A stretch of 64,000 nucleotides of DNA, taken from the NCBI RefSeq assembly GCF_000402035.1, contig NC_021287.1, forward strand, positions 558,001 to 622,000, given 5' to 3'. This stretch comes from Caballeronia insecticola. Its GTDB lineage: Bacteria; Pseudomonadota; Gammaproteobacteria; Burkholderiales; Burkholderiaceae. The notes below the pieces were generated by a model, which searched no databases, had not been told where the DNA came from, and saw nothing but the letters and a program-made list of their open reading frames with translations. The position numbers were made by a program, and so were the translations under genes. This document shows positions 18,987-27,237 of this stretch, piece after piece (position 1 is the stretch's first letter; the number at the start of each line of letters is the position of its first letter).

Positions 18987-20035
18987 TGCGCGGCGGGCTC
19001 GGTGGCTTGCGGGACATTTTCGGCGGCGTCGGCTTCGATCGCATCGTCGCCATATTCGGTGCGGAACGCGCCGGCATCCAGCCCTTGCTCGGTGAGCCAG
19101 CGGACCATCGGCTCGATCTGGCCATGCGTGACGATCACCCGTTCCGCACCGCTCGCGCCGATGGCCAGTTGCAGGCCCGGCCAGTCCGCGTGATCGGACA
19201 GCACGAAGCCGCGATCGACGCCGCGCCGCCGCCGCGTGCCGCGCAGCCGCATCCAGCCGGAGGCGAAGGCGTCGCTGTAATCGCCGAAACGGCGCATCCA
19301 CGTGCTGCCTTGCGCGGACGGCGGCGCCACGATCAGCGCGCCCTTGAAGACCGCTTTGTCTTTGGCGGCGATGTCGCTGACGAGCCGCGTCGGCGGCAGC
19401 GCGACCCCGGACTCGCGATACGCGCGATTGAGCGGCTCGACCGCGCCGTGGCAGAAGATCGGACCGATGGCGGCGTCGATGCCCGCGAGCACACGCTGCG
19501 CCTTGCCGAACGAATAGCAGAAGAGCACCGATGCGCGGCCCTGGCTCGCGTTGTGCCGCCACCAGGAATCGATGCCGCCGAAGACCTCGCGCGAACTGTC
19601 CCAGCGATAGATCGGCAAGCCGAACGTCGACTCCGTGATGAAGGTGTCGCAGCGCACGGGTTCGAAGGGCGCGCAGGTCGGATCGGGCTCGACCTTGTAG
19701 TCGCCGGACGCAACCCACACGCGTCCCTTGTACTCGACACGCACCTGCGCCGAGCCGAGCACATGCCCGGCCGGATGCAGCGATACGCGCACGCCGTGCA
19801 CATCGATGGCTTCACCATAGGCGAGCCCTTGCACGTCGATGCCGGGCAGACGCGAGCGCAGCACGCCGAGACCTGCCTCGGCCGCGAGATAGTGCGCGTG
19901 ACCGAAGCGGGCGTGATCGGCGTGCGCATGCGTGATGACCGCGCGCTCGACCGGCCGCCACGGATCGATATAAAAGTTGCCCGGGCCGCAGAACAGTCCC
20001 TCGGGACGCGCGACGATGAGATCGGAAGTGTTCAC
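18983..20035 (-). CDS. Ligase-associated MBL-fold exonuclease
   Basis: 350-residue metallo-beta-lactamase-fold nuclease of the SNM1/Pso2-like type found with Lhr and an ATP-dependent ligase. HAHADH at 36-41 is the zinc/manganese motif. HPAGHVLGSAQVRVE gives motif III, and SGDYK the motif IV Asp. The later part contains the beta-CASP-like elements typical of nucleic-acid processing members (VLSDHADWPGL). Relatives studied in other bacteria are Mn-dependent DNA nucleases. First gene of the four-gene operon, with 4-bp overlaps onward to the ligase and from the ligase to lhr. Divergent from a FiwA-like gene with 252 bp between, which must contain the operon promoter; I see no confident -35/-10 pair there. 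Confidence 0.92.
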   Translation of the reverse strand: MNTSDLIVARPEGLFCGPGNFYIDPWRPVERAVITHAHADHARFGHAHYLAAEAGLGVLRSRLPGIDVQGLAYGEAIDVHGVRVSLHPAGHVLGSAQVRVEYKGRVWVASGDYKVEPDPTCAPFEPVRCDTFITESTFGLPIYRWDSSREVFGGIDSWWRHNASQGRASVLFCYSFGKAQRVLAGIDAAIGPIFCHGAVEPLNRAYRESGVALPPTRLVSDIAAKDKAVFKGALIVAPPSAQGSTWMRRFGDYSDAFASGWMRLRGTRRRRGVDRGFVLSDHADWPGLQLAIGASGAERVIVTHGQIEPMVRWLTEQGLDAGAFRTEYGDDAIEADAAENVPQATEPAAQ

Positions 20036-20287
20036 GTTTTGTTTGCCCGGTGTGCATGACGGTTCGCGCCATTGCGTCCGGTGCTGTCCACCTGAGTGTT
20101 CGATTCAGGCAACAAAAGCACGGCACGTGCCCGTCATGGCGCTTTCACGATGAACGGCTAGGGTGTAAAAGTTTAATTGGCCTGAGCGTTTGCTGGCGTA
20201 GTGCGCTCAGGACCGTTTTGAGGCCGTTTGCTTGCGAAACACGCGCGCACGGGGCGCGCGCGCCGCAGTCTTCTTCCGATACCGATC

Positions 20288-20785
20288 ATGGACACGATGG
20301 TTGCGCCGACCGCCGCAGAAGCGGTCTGGATCGTCAGGCTCCAGAGCCATCCACAGTATGACTTCGTGCGCCTGAAGCGGGTGTTCACCGACTTTGGTTC
20401 GCGTCATCAGGTCGTGCTGGTCGACGTCGGCAAACTGCTTGCATGCGCCAATCGCGACGACACCGACTACGTGCTCAAGGCCGTCGACGACTGGCACGCG
20501 GGCAAGGTGCGCGGCATCCGCGAGTTTCTGGACCCGGATAATCCGCGCGTGCCGGAAATGCCCTACGTGACCATCAACGTGCGACGCTCGGCGGGTTTTC
20601 TTGGGCTGCTCGGCGTGCATCGGGAAGGGGTCGTCGCGTTTCGCAACGGGCAGCATCGTGCGCGTTACATGGCGCATGCCGGCGCGCTGTGCATGCCGGT
20701 CGAGGTGCATGAACGCGAGGCGTCGCTGCTGCGCGAGATGTGCGCGGCACCGGATGCGACCGGCGCCGATTACGGCGAAACCTGA
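20288..20785 (+). CDS. Plasmid fertility-inhibition factor (FiwA) family-like protein
   Basis: 165 residues, no signal peptide. The central motif FRNGQHRARYMAHAGA followed by MPVEVH resembles the ParB/sulfiredoxin-fold GxHR box, and I associate this arrangement with the plasmid fertility-inhibition factor (FiwA-like) family. That is recognition from memory. FiwA proteins on IncP plasmids block transfer of other plasmids; chromosomal relatives have no assigned job that I know. The start at 20288 (MDTMVAPT) was preferred over 20 codons of low-complexity upstream frame. The gene stands alone, between the promoter side of the repair operon and a strong bidirectional terminator. Confidence 0.6.
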   Translation: MDTMVAPTAAEAVWIVRLQSHPQYDFVRLKRVFTDFGSRHQVVLVDVGKLLACANRDDTDYVLKAVDDWHAGKVRGIREFLDPDNPRVPEMPYVTINVRRSAGFLGLLGVHREGVVAFRNGQHRARYMAHAGALCMPVEVHEREASLLREMCAAPDATGADYGET

Positions 20786-20790
20786 GCGCG

Positions 20791-20842
20791 CAAAAAAAAA
20801 AGCGCCGTCGGGCGCAGAGCGTTCCGACGGCGTTTGAATTTT
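20791..20842. terminator. Bidirectional terminator between the FiwA-like gene and the lysR gene
   Basis: CGCCGTCGG (20803-20811) pairs with CCGACGGCG (20824-20832). There is an A10 run before the stem and a T-rich run after it, so it can stop transcription from both convergent genes. Confidence 0.88.
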
Positions 20843-20853
20843 TGGGCGTGATG

Positions 20854-21855
20854 TCAATTCGCGGTTGCCGACACGCCGTTCGATTTCGTCTGCACGGACA
20901 TCAGCGAGGGCATGGCCGAACGCACGATGTCGTCCGGACGGCCGGTTGACCCGGCGAATTCACGGCTCAGATAGTCGAGCGCATAGTCGATGAAATAACG
21001 CGTCTTCGCGGGCAGATACTGCCGCCCCGGATAGACGATCGATACTTTCATGTCGGGGTCGTCGATCGAATATTCCGGCAGCAGACGCACGAGCGTGCCG
21101 TCCTTCAGATCCCCCTGCACGATGCCTTCGGGCAGAATCGAAAAGCCCATGCTCTTCAGCGTGGCGAGACGCACCATCAGACCGTTGTTGACCGAATACA
21201 CGGGCGCGAGCGTGATCTGGTCGGCGGCGCCGTGGCGATGCCGGAAGTGCCAGGTCTGGCTGCGCATCTCGTTTGGCAGTCCGACCGAAGACAGGCTTTG
21301 AAGATCGGTGGGCGAGGCAGGCAGACCGTGCTCGGCGACGAACGCGGGCGTTGCCACCGGCACGAGGGCATTGGTGCCGACGGGCCGTTCGATAAGCGCG
21401 GTGCTCGACACCATGAACGCCGTGACGATACCGACGTCATAGCCGTCCTCGACGAGATCGACATGCCGTTCCGCAAGCGTGAGGCGCACGTTGACCTTCG
21501 GATAAACCTTGCGGAAGCCGTCGATGAGCGGCGTCAGCGTAAGCAGCGAAAGCGCACTCGACGCGACCACACGTAGCGTGCCGCTCGGCTCGCCCTCGGT
21601 GTGCGTGACGGTCGATTCCAGATGATCCAGTTCCTCCAGCAACGCACGGCAGCCTTCGAGATAACGCGTGCCGGCTTCGGTGAGAGACAAATTGCGGGTT
21701 GTACGGTTGATAAGCCGAGTCCGTAAATGCGCTTCGAGCATGGCGATTGCCCGAGTAACCAGCGCATTTGAAACGTCGAGTTGCTGGGCCGCGCGGCGGA
21801 AACTTTCCGTATCCGCGACGCGGACAAAGACCCGCATTGCGTGAATCTGATTCAT
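20854..21855 (-). CDS. LysR-family transcriptional regulator
   Basis: 333 residues. The N-terminal winged helix-turn-helix begins MNQIHAMRVFVRVADTESF and continues AAQQLDVSNALVTRAIAMLEAHLRTRLINRTTRNLSLTEAG-type text, the standard LysR reader head. The effector-binding domain follows from about residue 90. The DNA-binding domain looks like the CrgA/DmlR-like subgroup that opens with MD/NQI-xAM-xVFVRV. The start at 21855 opens the HTH domain. It is divergent from the tandem AspT genes across a 512 bp AT-rich region, so it may control them; no ligand is evident. Confidence 0.93.
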   Translation of the reverse strand: MNQIHAMRVFVRVADTESFRRAAQQLDVSNALVTRAIAMLEAHLRTRLINRTTRNLSLTEAGTRYLEGCRALLEELDHLESTVTHTEGEPSGTLRVVASSALSLLTLTPLIDGFRKVYPKVNVRLTLAERHVDLVEDGYDVGIVTAFMVSSTALIERPVGTNALVPVATPAFVAEHGLPASPTDLQSLSSVGLPNEMRSQTWHFRHRHGAADQITLAPVYSVNNGLMVRLATLKSMGFSILPEGIVQGDLKDGTLVRLLPEYSIDDPDMKVSIVYPGRQYLPAKTRYFIDYALDYLSREFAGSTGRPDDIVRSAMPSLMSVQTKSNGVSATAN

Positions 21856-22367
21856 CTTGTTGCCCTCTCTCGGTGAGTTGTGAAACACGGACCTTCGCCT
21901 ATATGACAAGCGTGCGTCCACTTATTGACCAAGCTATGAAACCGATAATATTGACAGAATCGGAAGATTGCAATATTTAAATGAGAAGTCGACATGACGG
22001 CAGGCTTTTTGTGTGTAACGTAACGCAGGAAAATCCTTACTGGGCTTGAGTTTGCGGGGATGTGTACGCGCAGTTGTTCGGTGTAGAGGTGCCAGCCATT
22101 TGATACGCTTCGATTCTAGATACAGATGAGCCCGTTATTCGATTTAACTATATATATGTTGCGCTCACTTAAGAAATCGAATTTTATGCAAGCGGACTTT
22201 AAAAGCTCGCATTGATATATCAGTGGTCGTAATTAAAAGTTTTTGCTTATCGAAGATGCTCGTTAGTTAGTTTAATTTCATAAAGCTGACAAACGTGACA
22301 TGTTCGAGCCTCGTTTTAGTGTCGGGACGGAGAAGCTTTTTCAGCCTCAACAATAATAGGCGGCGTC
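21856..22367. other. AT-rich control region between lysR and the aspT pair
   Basis: No gene is visible in these 512 bp, and the composition from 22100 to 22340 is strikingly AT-rich for this genome. A 10-bp palindrome TGATATATCA lies at 22213-22222, about 150 bp upstream of the first aspT ATG. Its sequence and position suit an operator or curved-DNA promoter. A purine-rich AGGCGG lies just before that ATG. Confidence 0.45.
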
Positions 22368-24050
22368 ATGATATGGAATCTGCTCTCCGCGCAGCCTGAA
22401 ATCGCGCTCTTTGCCAGCCTGGCGATCGGTTACTTCATTGGCTCGTTCAAGCTCGGGCCGATTCAACTCGGCGGCGTGTGCGGCACGCTTATCGTCGCGT
22501 TGATTCTCGGGCAGAGCGGCGCCCGAATTTCTCCCGAACTCAAAAACATCGCCTTTGCGCTTTTTATCTTCGCGCTCGGTTTCACGGGCGGTCCGCAATT
22601 TTTCGCCAACATCGGGCGCGGCTGGCGCTATGGCGCGCTCTCCATCGTCGAAATCGTCGTCGTGGTCGCGCTCGTGCTGGGCGCGGTCGTCATTCTCAAG
22701 CTCGACGCGGGGACGGCTGCCGGCCTGCTCGCCGGCGGCGCGACCGAATCGGCCGTCGTCGGCACGGCATCGGAAGCGATCAACCGGCTCGGGTTGCCGG
22801 CCGCCGAAACCGCGCGGCTGCAGGCAAACATTGTGACCGCCTACAGCGTGAGTTATTTGTTCGGCCTGGTAACAATCGTGCTTTTCGTGAGTCAGTTCGC
22901 GCCGCTCATTCTGCGCGTGAATCTGCGCGACGAAGCCGAGCGGCTCTGGCGCAAGCTCGGCGGCGACGGCGCGCTCGCCGCGGGTCAGACGCCCGCCGCG
23001 CCGCCGCTCAGCGGACGCGAACTTCGGGTGACGACGGGCGCCGGGCAGAGCATCGGCGAGCTGGAAAAGCGTTTCGGCGACAACATCAGCGTGCAGCGGG
23101 TACAGCGCGACCGCGCAATCATCAAGGCGCAGCCGGGCGTGATTCTGAAAGCGGGCGATTGCGTCATGGTCGGCGGGCGGCGCGAGGCGCTCATCGAGGC
23201 GATTCCCATGATCGGCGAAGAAGTCTTCGGCGGCGGCGTCTCGGATGTTTTCGTCGAGCGTGTCGACGTGATGCTCACGCGCAGCGCGGTGCACGGTCTC
23301 ACGCTCGCGCAGGTGCGCGCACGCGCCGCGCCCGCCGATGCCCACGGCGTGTTCGTCGCGGCCGTCACGCGGCTCGACAGCACGATTCCCGCGCTCGCCA
23401 GCACGCAGGTGCAACGCGGCGACGTGCTGACGCTCGTCGGCAACAAGGAAGACGTCGCGCGCGGCGCGGCGAAGCTCGGCTACGTGATCCGCACGACGCA
23501 AAAAACCGATTTCGTCTTTCTCGGTCTGGGCGTGCTGCTGGGCATCGCGATCGGGCGGCTGTCGGCGCATGTCGGCGGCATCGATCTGACGCTCGGCACG
23601 GGCGGCGGCTGTCTGCTCGCGGGGCTGCTGTTCGGCTGGATTCGTTCGCGCTATCCGCTGATCGGCTCGTTGCCGTCGGCGGCGGCGCAGATCCTGAAGG
23701 ACTTCGGCCTGTGCACGTTCATCGCGGCGGTCGGGCTGTCGGCGGGGGCGGATGCGCTGCGCCTCATCCGCGAATTCGGCATCGCGCTGCCGGTCGCGGG
23801 CGTCGTCATTACGCTCGGGCCGGCGCTCGCGTCGCTTGTCGTCGGGCGCTGGCTGCTCAAACTCGAAGTGCCGATGCTGCTCGGCGCGATCGCCGGCCAG
23901 CAATGCAGCACGCCGGCCATCAGCGCGCTCGTCGGCGTGACGGGGAACGCAACGCCCGTCATCGGCTACACGATCACGTATGCGCTCTCCAACGTGCTGC
24001 TGCCGCTGCTCGGGCCGGTGGTGGTCGGGCTGGCGAGCAAGCTCGGGTAA
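22368..24050 (+). CDS. AspT-family aspartate:alanine exchanger, first copy
   Basis: 560-residue inner-membrane carrier of the aspartate:alanine exchanger (AAE) family. It shows the family layout: about five membrane segments (residues 10-180), a cytoplasmic middle with two RCK-C/TrkA-C-like domains (about 210-375, ending in GDVLTLVGNKEDV), and further segments to the C-terminus. GGATESAVVGTASEAI near 125 and GQQCSTPAISALVG near 510 are the paired re-entrant-type motifs. AspT imports aspartate against alanine to generate a proton motive force with aspartate 4-decarboxylase. No decarboxylase gene is adjacent here, so the true substrates may differ. The second copy follows after 27 bp; the pair is probably co-transcribed. 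Confidence 0.88.
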   Translation: MIWNLLSAQPEIALFASLAIGYFIGSFKLGPIQLGGVCGTLIVALILGQSGARISPELKNIAFALFIFALGFTGGPQFFANIGRGWRYGALSIVEIVVVVALVLGAVVILKLDAGTAAGLLAGGATESAVVGTASEAINRLGLPAAETARLQANIVTAYSVSYLFGLVTIVLFVSQFAPLILRVNLRDEAERLWRKLGGDGALAAGQTPAAPPLSGRELRVTTGAGQSIGELEKRFGDNISVQRVQRDRAIIKAQPGVILKAGDCVMVGGRREALIEAIPMIGEEVFGGGVSDVFVERVDVMLTRSAVHGLTLAQVRARAAPADAHGVFVAAVTRLDSTIPALASTQVQRGDVLTLVGNKEDVARGAAKLGYVIRTTQKTDFVFLGLGVLLGIAIGRLSAHVGGIDLTLGTGGGCLLAGLLFGWIRSRYPLIGSLPSAAAQILKDFGLCTFIAAVGLSAGADALRLIREFGIALPVAGVVITLGPALASLVVGRWLLKLEVPMLLGAIAGQQCSTPAISALVGVTGNATPVIGYTITYALSNVLLPLLGPVVVGLASKLG

Positions 24051-24077
24051 GCCGACGTTCCGAACCGCGAGGACGCG

Positions 24078-25772
24078 ATGGACTGGCTCCACACGATTTT
24101 CCAGAAGTCACCCGAATCGGCGCTGTTTTTGTCGCTGGCAGTGGGTTATCTGATCGGTCAGATCAACTTCGGCAAGTTTCAGCTGGGCGGCGTGGGCGGA
24201 TCGCTGATCGCGGCGGTGGTCATAAGCCAGGCGGGCGTGCAGATCGACAACGGCGTGAAGTCCGTGATGTTCGCCGTGTTCATCTACGCGGTCGGCTACG
24301 ACTCCGGACCGCAGTTCTTCAATTCGATCAATCGCAAGACGCTGCGCGAAATCGCGATGGCCGTGTTTCTCGCGGTGACGGCGCTCGTCACCGTGATCGT
24401 CTGCGCGAAGCTGTTCGGGCTGAACAAGGGACTGGCCGCCGGACTCGCGGGTGGCGCGCTCACGCAGTCGGCGATCATCGGCACGGCGGGCGATGCCATT
24501 GCGCGGCTCGGTCTTTCCGCCGATGAGACGAAGGCGCTGCAGGCCGACGTGGCGATCGCCTACGCCGTGACCTACGTGTTCGGCTCGCTCGGGGCGATCA
24601 TCGTGTGCGTGAACCTGCTGCCGAAATTCATGGGGCAGAGTCTGAAGGACGCGTCGGTCGAGGCGGAGAAGGCGCTTGCCGGCGGCGCGTCGGCGGGGCC
24701 GGGGCCCGGGCAGATTTCCGCGCTGCCGGCGCTGGTCGGGCGCGCGTATCGCGTGACGCGCGGCGGCGCGGCGGGGCGCACGGTTGCGCAGATCGAAATG
24801 GACGATCAGGACCTGATTGCCATCGAGCGAATCCGGCGCGCGGGCCATGCGCTGGAGCCGCGCCCGGACATCATGCTGGAGGCGGGCGATATCGTGCTCG
24901 TGGTCGGACGGCGCGAAGTGATGGTGAGCGCGGCGGCGCATATCGGCGAGGAAGTCGCGGATACCGACGGCATCAGCGTCGTCATGCAGAAGCGCCAGGG
25001 CGTGTTCACGAAGCGCGGCATGAACCGCACGACGATCGCCGCGGTGCGCGCCACCGTCGACCGCGACTTGCGCCACGGCGTCTATATCCACGACATCTCG
25101 CGCGCGGGCCTGGCGCTGCCGGTGCTGCCCGAAACGCAGCTCGAACACGGCGACGTGATCACGTTCTACGGCTCGCCGCAGGACACCAAACGCGCCGTCG
25201 ATGCCGCCGGTTACGAGCTGCCGTACACCGACAAGACCGACTTCATCTACATGGGCGTGGGCATCGTGCTCGGGCTGCTGATCGGGCTGGTGGTCGTCAA
25301 CGTGGGCGGCATTCCGCTCACGCTCGGCTCGGGCGGCGGCTGTCTGCTCGCGGGACTGCTGTTCGGCTGGATGCGCGGCAAGCATCCGATGTACGGCGTC
25401 ATGCCGCCGGCCGCGTCGCAGTTGCTGAAGGACTTCGGGCTGGCGGCGTTCGTCGCGGTCGTCGGGCTGAATTCGGGGCTGCAGGCGGTCGTGACGGTCA
25501 AGCAGAGCGGCCTCACAATCTTCCTCCTCGGCGCGTTCGTCACGCTGTTTCCCCTCGTGCTGACGATGCTCTTCGGCCGCTACGTGCTGCGCTACGACAA
25601 CGCCGCGCTGCTCGCAGGCGCGCTTACCGGGTCGCGCAGCGCGAATCCGGCGTTCGGCGGCGTGCTGGACAAGGCGGAGAGCGCCGTGCCGACGGTGCCG
25701 TTCGCCATCACCTACGCGCTCGCCAACGTGTTGCTGACCTTGCTCGGACCGCTCGTGGTGGGGCTTGTCTGA
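24078..25772 (+). CDS. AspT-family aspartate:alanine exchanger, second copy
   Basis: 564 residues with the same plan as the preceding gene. Membrane segments occupy 10-190, with GGALTQSAIIGTAGDAI near 130. An RCK-C pair spans roughly 220-380 (GDIVLVVGRREV, GDVITFYGSPQDT). The C-terminal membrane block contains GSRSANPAFGGVLD near 515. The two copies share clear protein similarity throughout and a 50-bp block that is 48/50 identical in DNA (23591-23640 against 25322-25371). The second re-entrant motif differs between copies (GQQCSTPAI versus GSRSANPAF), hinting at different substrates or a heteromeric carrier. AspT is known as a homodimer, so a two-gene heterodimer would be notable. Confidence 0.88.
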   Translation: MDWLHTIFQKSPESALFLSLAVGYLIGQINFGKFQLGGVGGSLIAAVVISQAGVQIDNGVKSVMFAVFIYAVGYDSGPQFFNSINRKTLREIAMAVFLAVTALVTVIVCAKLFGLNKGLAAGLAGGALTQSAIIGTAGDAIARLGLSADETKALQADVAIAYAVTYVFGSLGAIIVCVNLLPKFMGQSLKDASVEAEKALAGGASAGPGPGQISALPALVGRAYRVTRGGAAGRTVAQIEMDDQDLIAIERIRRAGHALEPRPDIMLEAGDIVLVVGRREVMVSAAAHIGEEVADTDGISVVMQKRQGVFTKRGMNRTTIAAVRATVDRDLRHGVYIHDISRAGLALPVLPETQLEHGDVITFYGSPQDTKRAVDAAGYELPYTDKTDFIYMGVGIVLGLLIGLVVVNVGGIPLTLGSGGGCLLAGLLFGWMRGKHPMYGVMPPAASQLLKDFGLAAFVAVVGLNSGLQAVVTVKQSGLTIFLLGAFVTLFPLVLTMLFGRYVLRYDNAALLAGALTGSRSANPAFGGVLDKAESAVPTVPFAITYALANVLLTLLGPLVVGLV

Positions 25773-25843
25773 GCGCGATGCCATCTGACGGCGACGTCGC
25801 GGTATCCTCGAACCTTGATCCCAGACAAGAGGAGTGTCCGCCG

Positions 25844-26689
25844 ATGTCGAACCCGAAACTCGTCGTCAGTCTGCCGACAGGCGAAACTATCCCGAAGCTC
25901 GGTCAGGGCACGTGGGAAATGGGCGAGCGCCCGAACGCGCGCAAGAGCGAGATCGCCGCATTGCGCGAGGGCGTCGAACTCGGCATGACGCTCATCGATA
26001 CCGCCGAAATGTACGGCGACGGCGAGAGCGAGAAACTCATCGCCGAGGCGCTGGGCGGCGTGCGCGATGAGCTTTTCATCGTGAGCAAGGTGTATCCGCA
26101 CAACGGCAGCGAGCGCGGCGTGCAGGCCGCATGCGAGCGCAGCCTGAAGCGCCTGAAGACCGATCGCATCGATCTTTATTTGCTGCACTGGCGCGGCGGC
26201 GAGGATCTGGAAGGCGTGGTCGCGGGCTTCGGCAAATTGCAGCGCGACGGCAAGATTCGCCATTGGGGCGTGAGCAACTTCGACACTGACGACCTCGAAG
26301 AACTCTTTTCGATCGACGGCGGCGACGCCTGCGCAACCGACCAGATTCTCTACAACGTCGCGCGACGCGGCCCGGAGTTCGACTTGCTGCCGTGGCTGCG
26401 CGAGCGCCGCATGCCCGCGATGGCCTATAGCCCGGTCGATCACGCGCGTCTGCCGCGCGGCGGCGCGCTCGAAAAGATTGCGGCGGCGCGCGGCGTGTCG
26501 GCGTTTCAGGTGGCGCTCGCGTGGGTGCTGCAACAGCCCGAAGTGTTCGCGATTCCAAAGGCCGCCGACGTCGCGCACGTGCGAGAGAACCGCGCGGCGC
26601 TCGATCTTCACCTGTCCGCCGACGACCTCACGGAGATCGATCAGCAGTTCAGGCCGCCGAAGTCGAAGCGATCGCTCGAAATGCTTTGA
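25844..26689 (+). CDS. Aldo/keto reductase
   Basis: 281-residue NADPH-dependent oxidoreductase of the aldo/keto reductase superfamily. It contains the catalytic set D-x4-Y (LIDTAEMYGDGESE near residue 50), K (VSKVYPHNGS near 80) and H (YLLHWRG near 112), plus the C-terminal cofactor signature IPKAADVAHVREN. Start at 25844 has AAGAGGAG about ten bases upstream. The far longer frame upstream shadows the second aspT gene. It lies 71 bp after that gene and may share its transcript. The substrate is unknown. Cytoplasmic. Confidence 0.92.
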   Translation: MSNPKLVVSLPTGETIPKLGQGTWEMGERPNARKSEIAALREGVELGMTLIDTAEMYGDGESEKLIAEALGGVRDELFIVSKVYPHNGSERGVQAACERSLKRLKTDRIDLYLLHWRGGEDLEGVVAGFGKLQRDGKIRHWGVSNFDTDDLEELFSIDGGDACATDQILYNVARRGPEFDLLPWLRERRMPAMAYSPVDHARLPRGGALEKIAAARGVSAFQVALAWVLQQPEVFAIPKAADVAHVRENRAALDLHLSADDLTEIDQQFRPPKSKRSLEML

Positions 26690-26717
26690 AGCGGCGCGCT
26701 CGGGAACGCTCAAGCCG

Positions 26718-26743
26718 GCGCATCACGTACACGCGTGATGCGC
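26718..26743. terminator. Hairpin between convergent genes
   Basis: GCGCATCACG (26718-26727) pairs with CGTGATGCGC (26734-26743) around 6 nt, between the end of the aldo/keto reductase gene and the end of the Rap1a-like gene, overlapping the latter's last codons. No U-run is present. Confidence 0.5.
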
Positions 26744-27163
26744 ATGCACCGAGCCGAGCACGGCAACTTCCGCGGGCGTGCGCTTGAGATCCGCTTCGTT
26801 GACCTGTTTCGCATCGGCGAGGAAGTCGTCGATGATCGACGACACCTTCGTGTCCGTCAGGCACAGCGAAATGCGCTTTGTCTCGCCTTCGGGCATCGAC
26901 GCACGTTGCGACACGAACAGCACGCCGTACTGATAGCCGCGCACGATGCCACGCACGGCGCCCACGCATTGCCCTTGCGCGGCGTTGTCGGATTTCGCGG
27001 CGCATTGCTGCGCGAGCGAGTAGGCCGAGAAGCTCGGATCGGACGCGCCGGGCGTCGGGGCCTGCGTGGTTTGCGCATGCGCGGCGCCTGAGGCGGCCAA
27101 TGAAGCCGCGAATGCGGCGGTGAAAGTCAGACTGGCGAGCGCGACGGAAAGGGCGGGTTTCAT
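26723..27163 (-). CDS. Rap1a/Tai-like small exported protein
   Basis: 146 residues. A Sec signal peptide ends AAHAQ near residue 31. The mature part has the spacing of the Rap1a/Tai family: LAQQCAA followed by GQCVGAVRGIVRGY, a later ISLCL, and a C-terminal helix ending in ADLKRTPAEVAVLGSVHAHHAC. Four cysteines probably make two disulfides. In Serratia, Rap1a-type proteins are immunity proteins to type VI effectors, but most family members are uncharacterised and no effector or T6SS gene is near. I therefore call only the family. Start at 27163 opens the signal peptide. Confidence 0.7.
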   Translation of the reverse strand: MKPALSVALASLTFTAAFAASLAASGAAHAQTTQAPTPGASDPSFSAYSLAQQCAAKSDNAAQGQCVGAVRGIVRGYQYGVLFVSQRASMPEGETKRISLCLTDTKVSSIIDDFLADAKQVNEADLKRTPAEVAVLGSVHAHHACT

Positions 27164-27237
27164 CGGTTGAATCCTCGTTGTTGTTGAACGTCGAACCGAT
27201 GAGAGACGCGCGGGGCCGCTTTGGTTCCGACGAATGA

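Noticed and set aside
17319..19718. 799-codon version of the ligase gene
   Set aside because: The extra 244 codons shadow the exonuclease gene; the ATG at 18986 overlaps its stop and opens the ligase fold.
22347..25784. Long minus-strand frames (581 and 558 codons) opposite the aspT pair
   Set aside because: Arg/Glu/Asp/His-rich shadows; the plus-strand products are clear membrane carriers.
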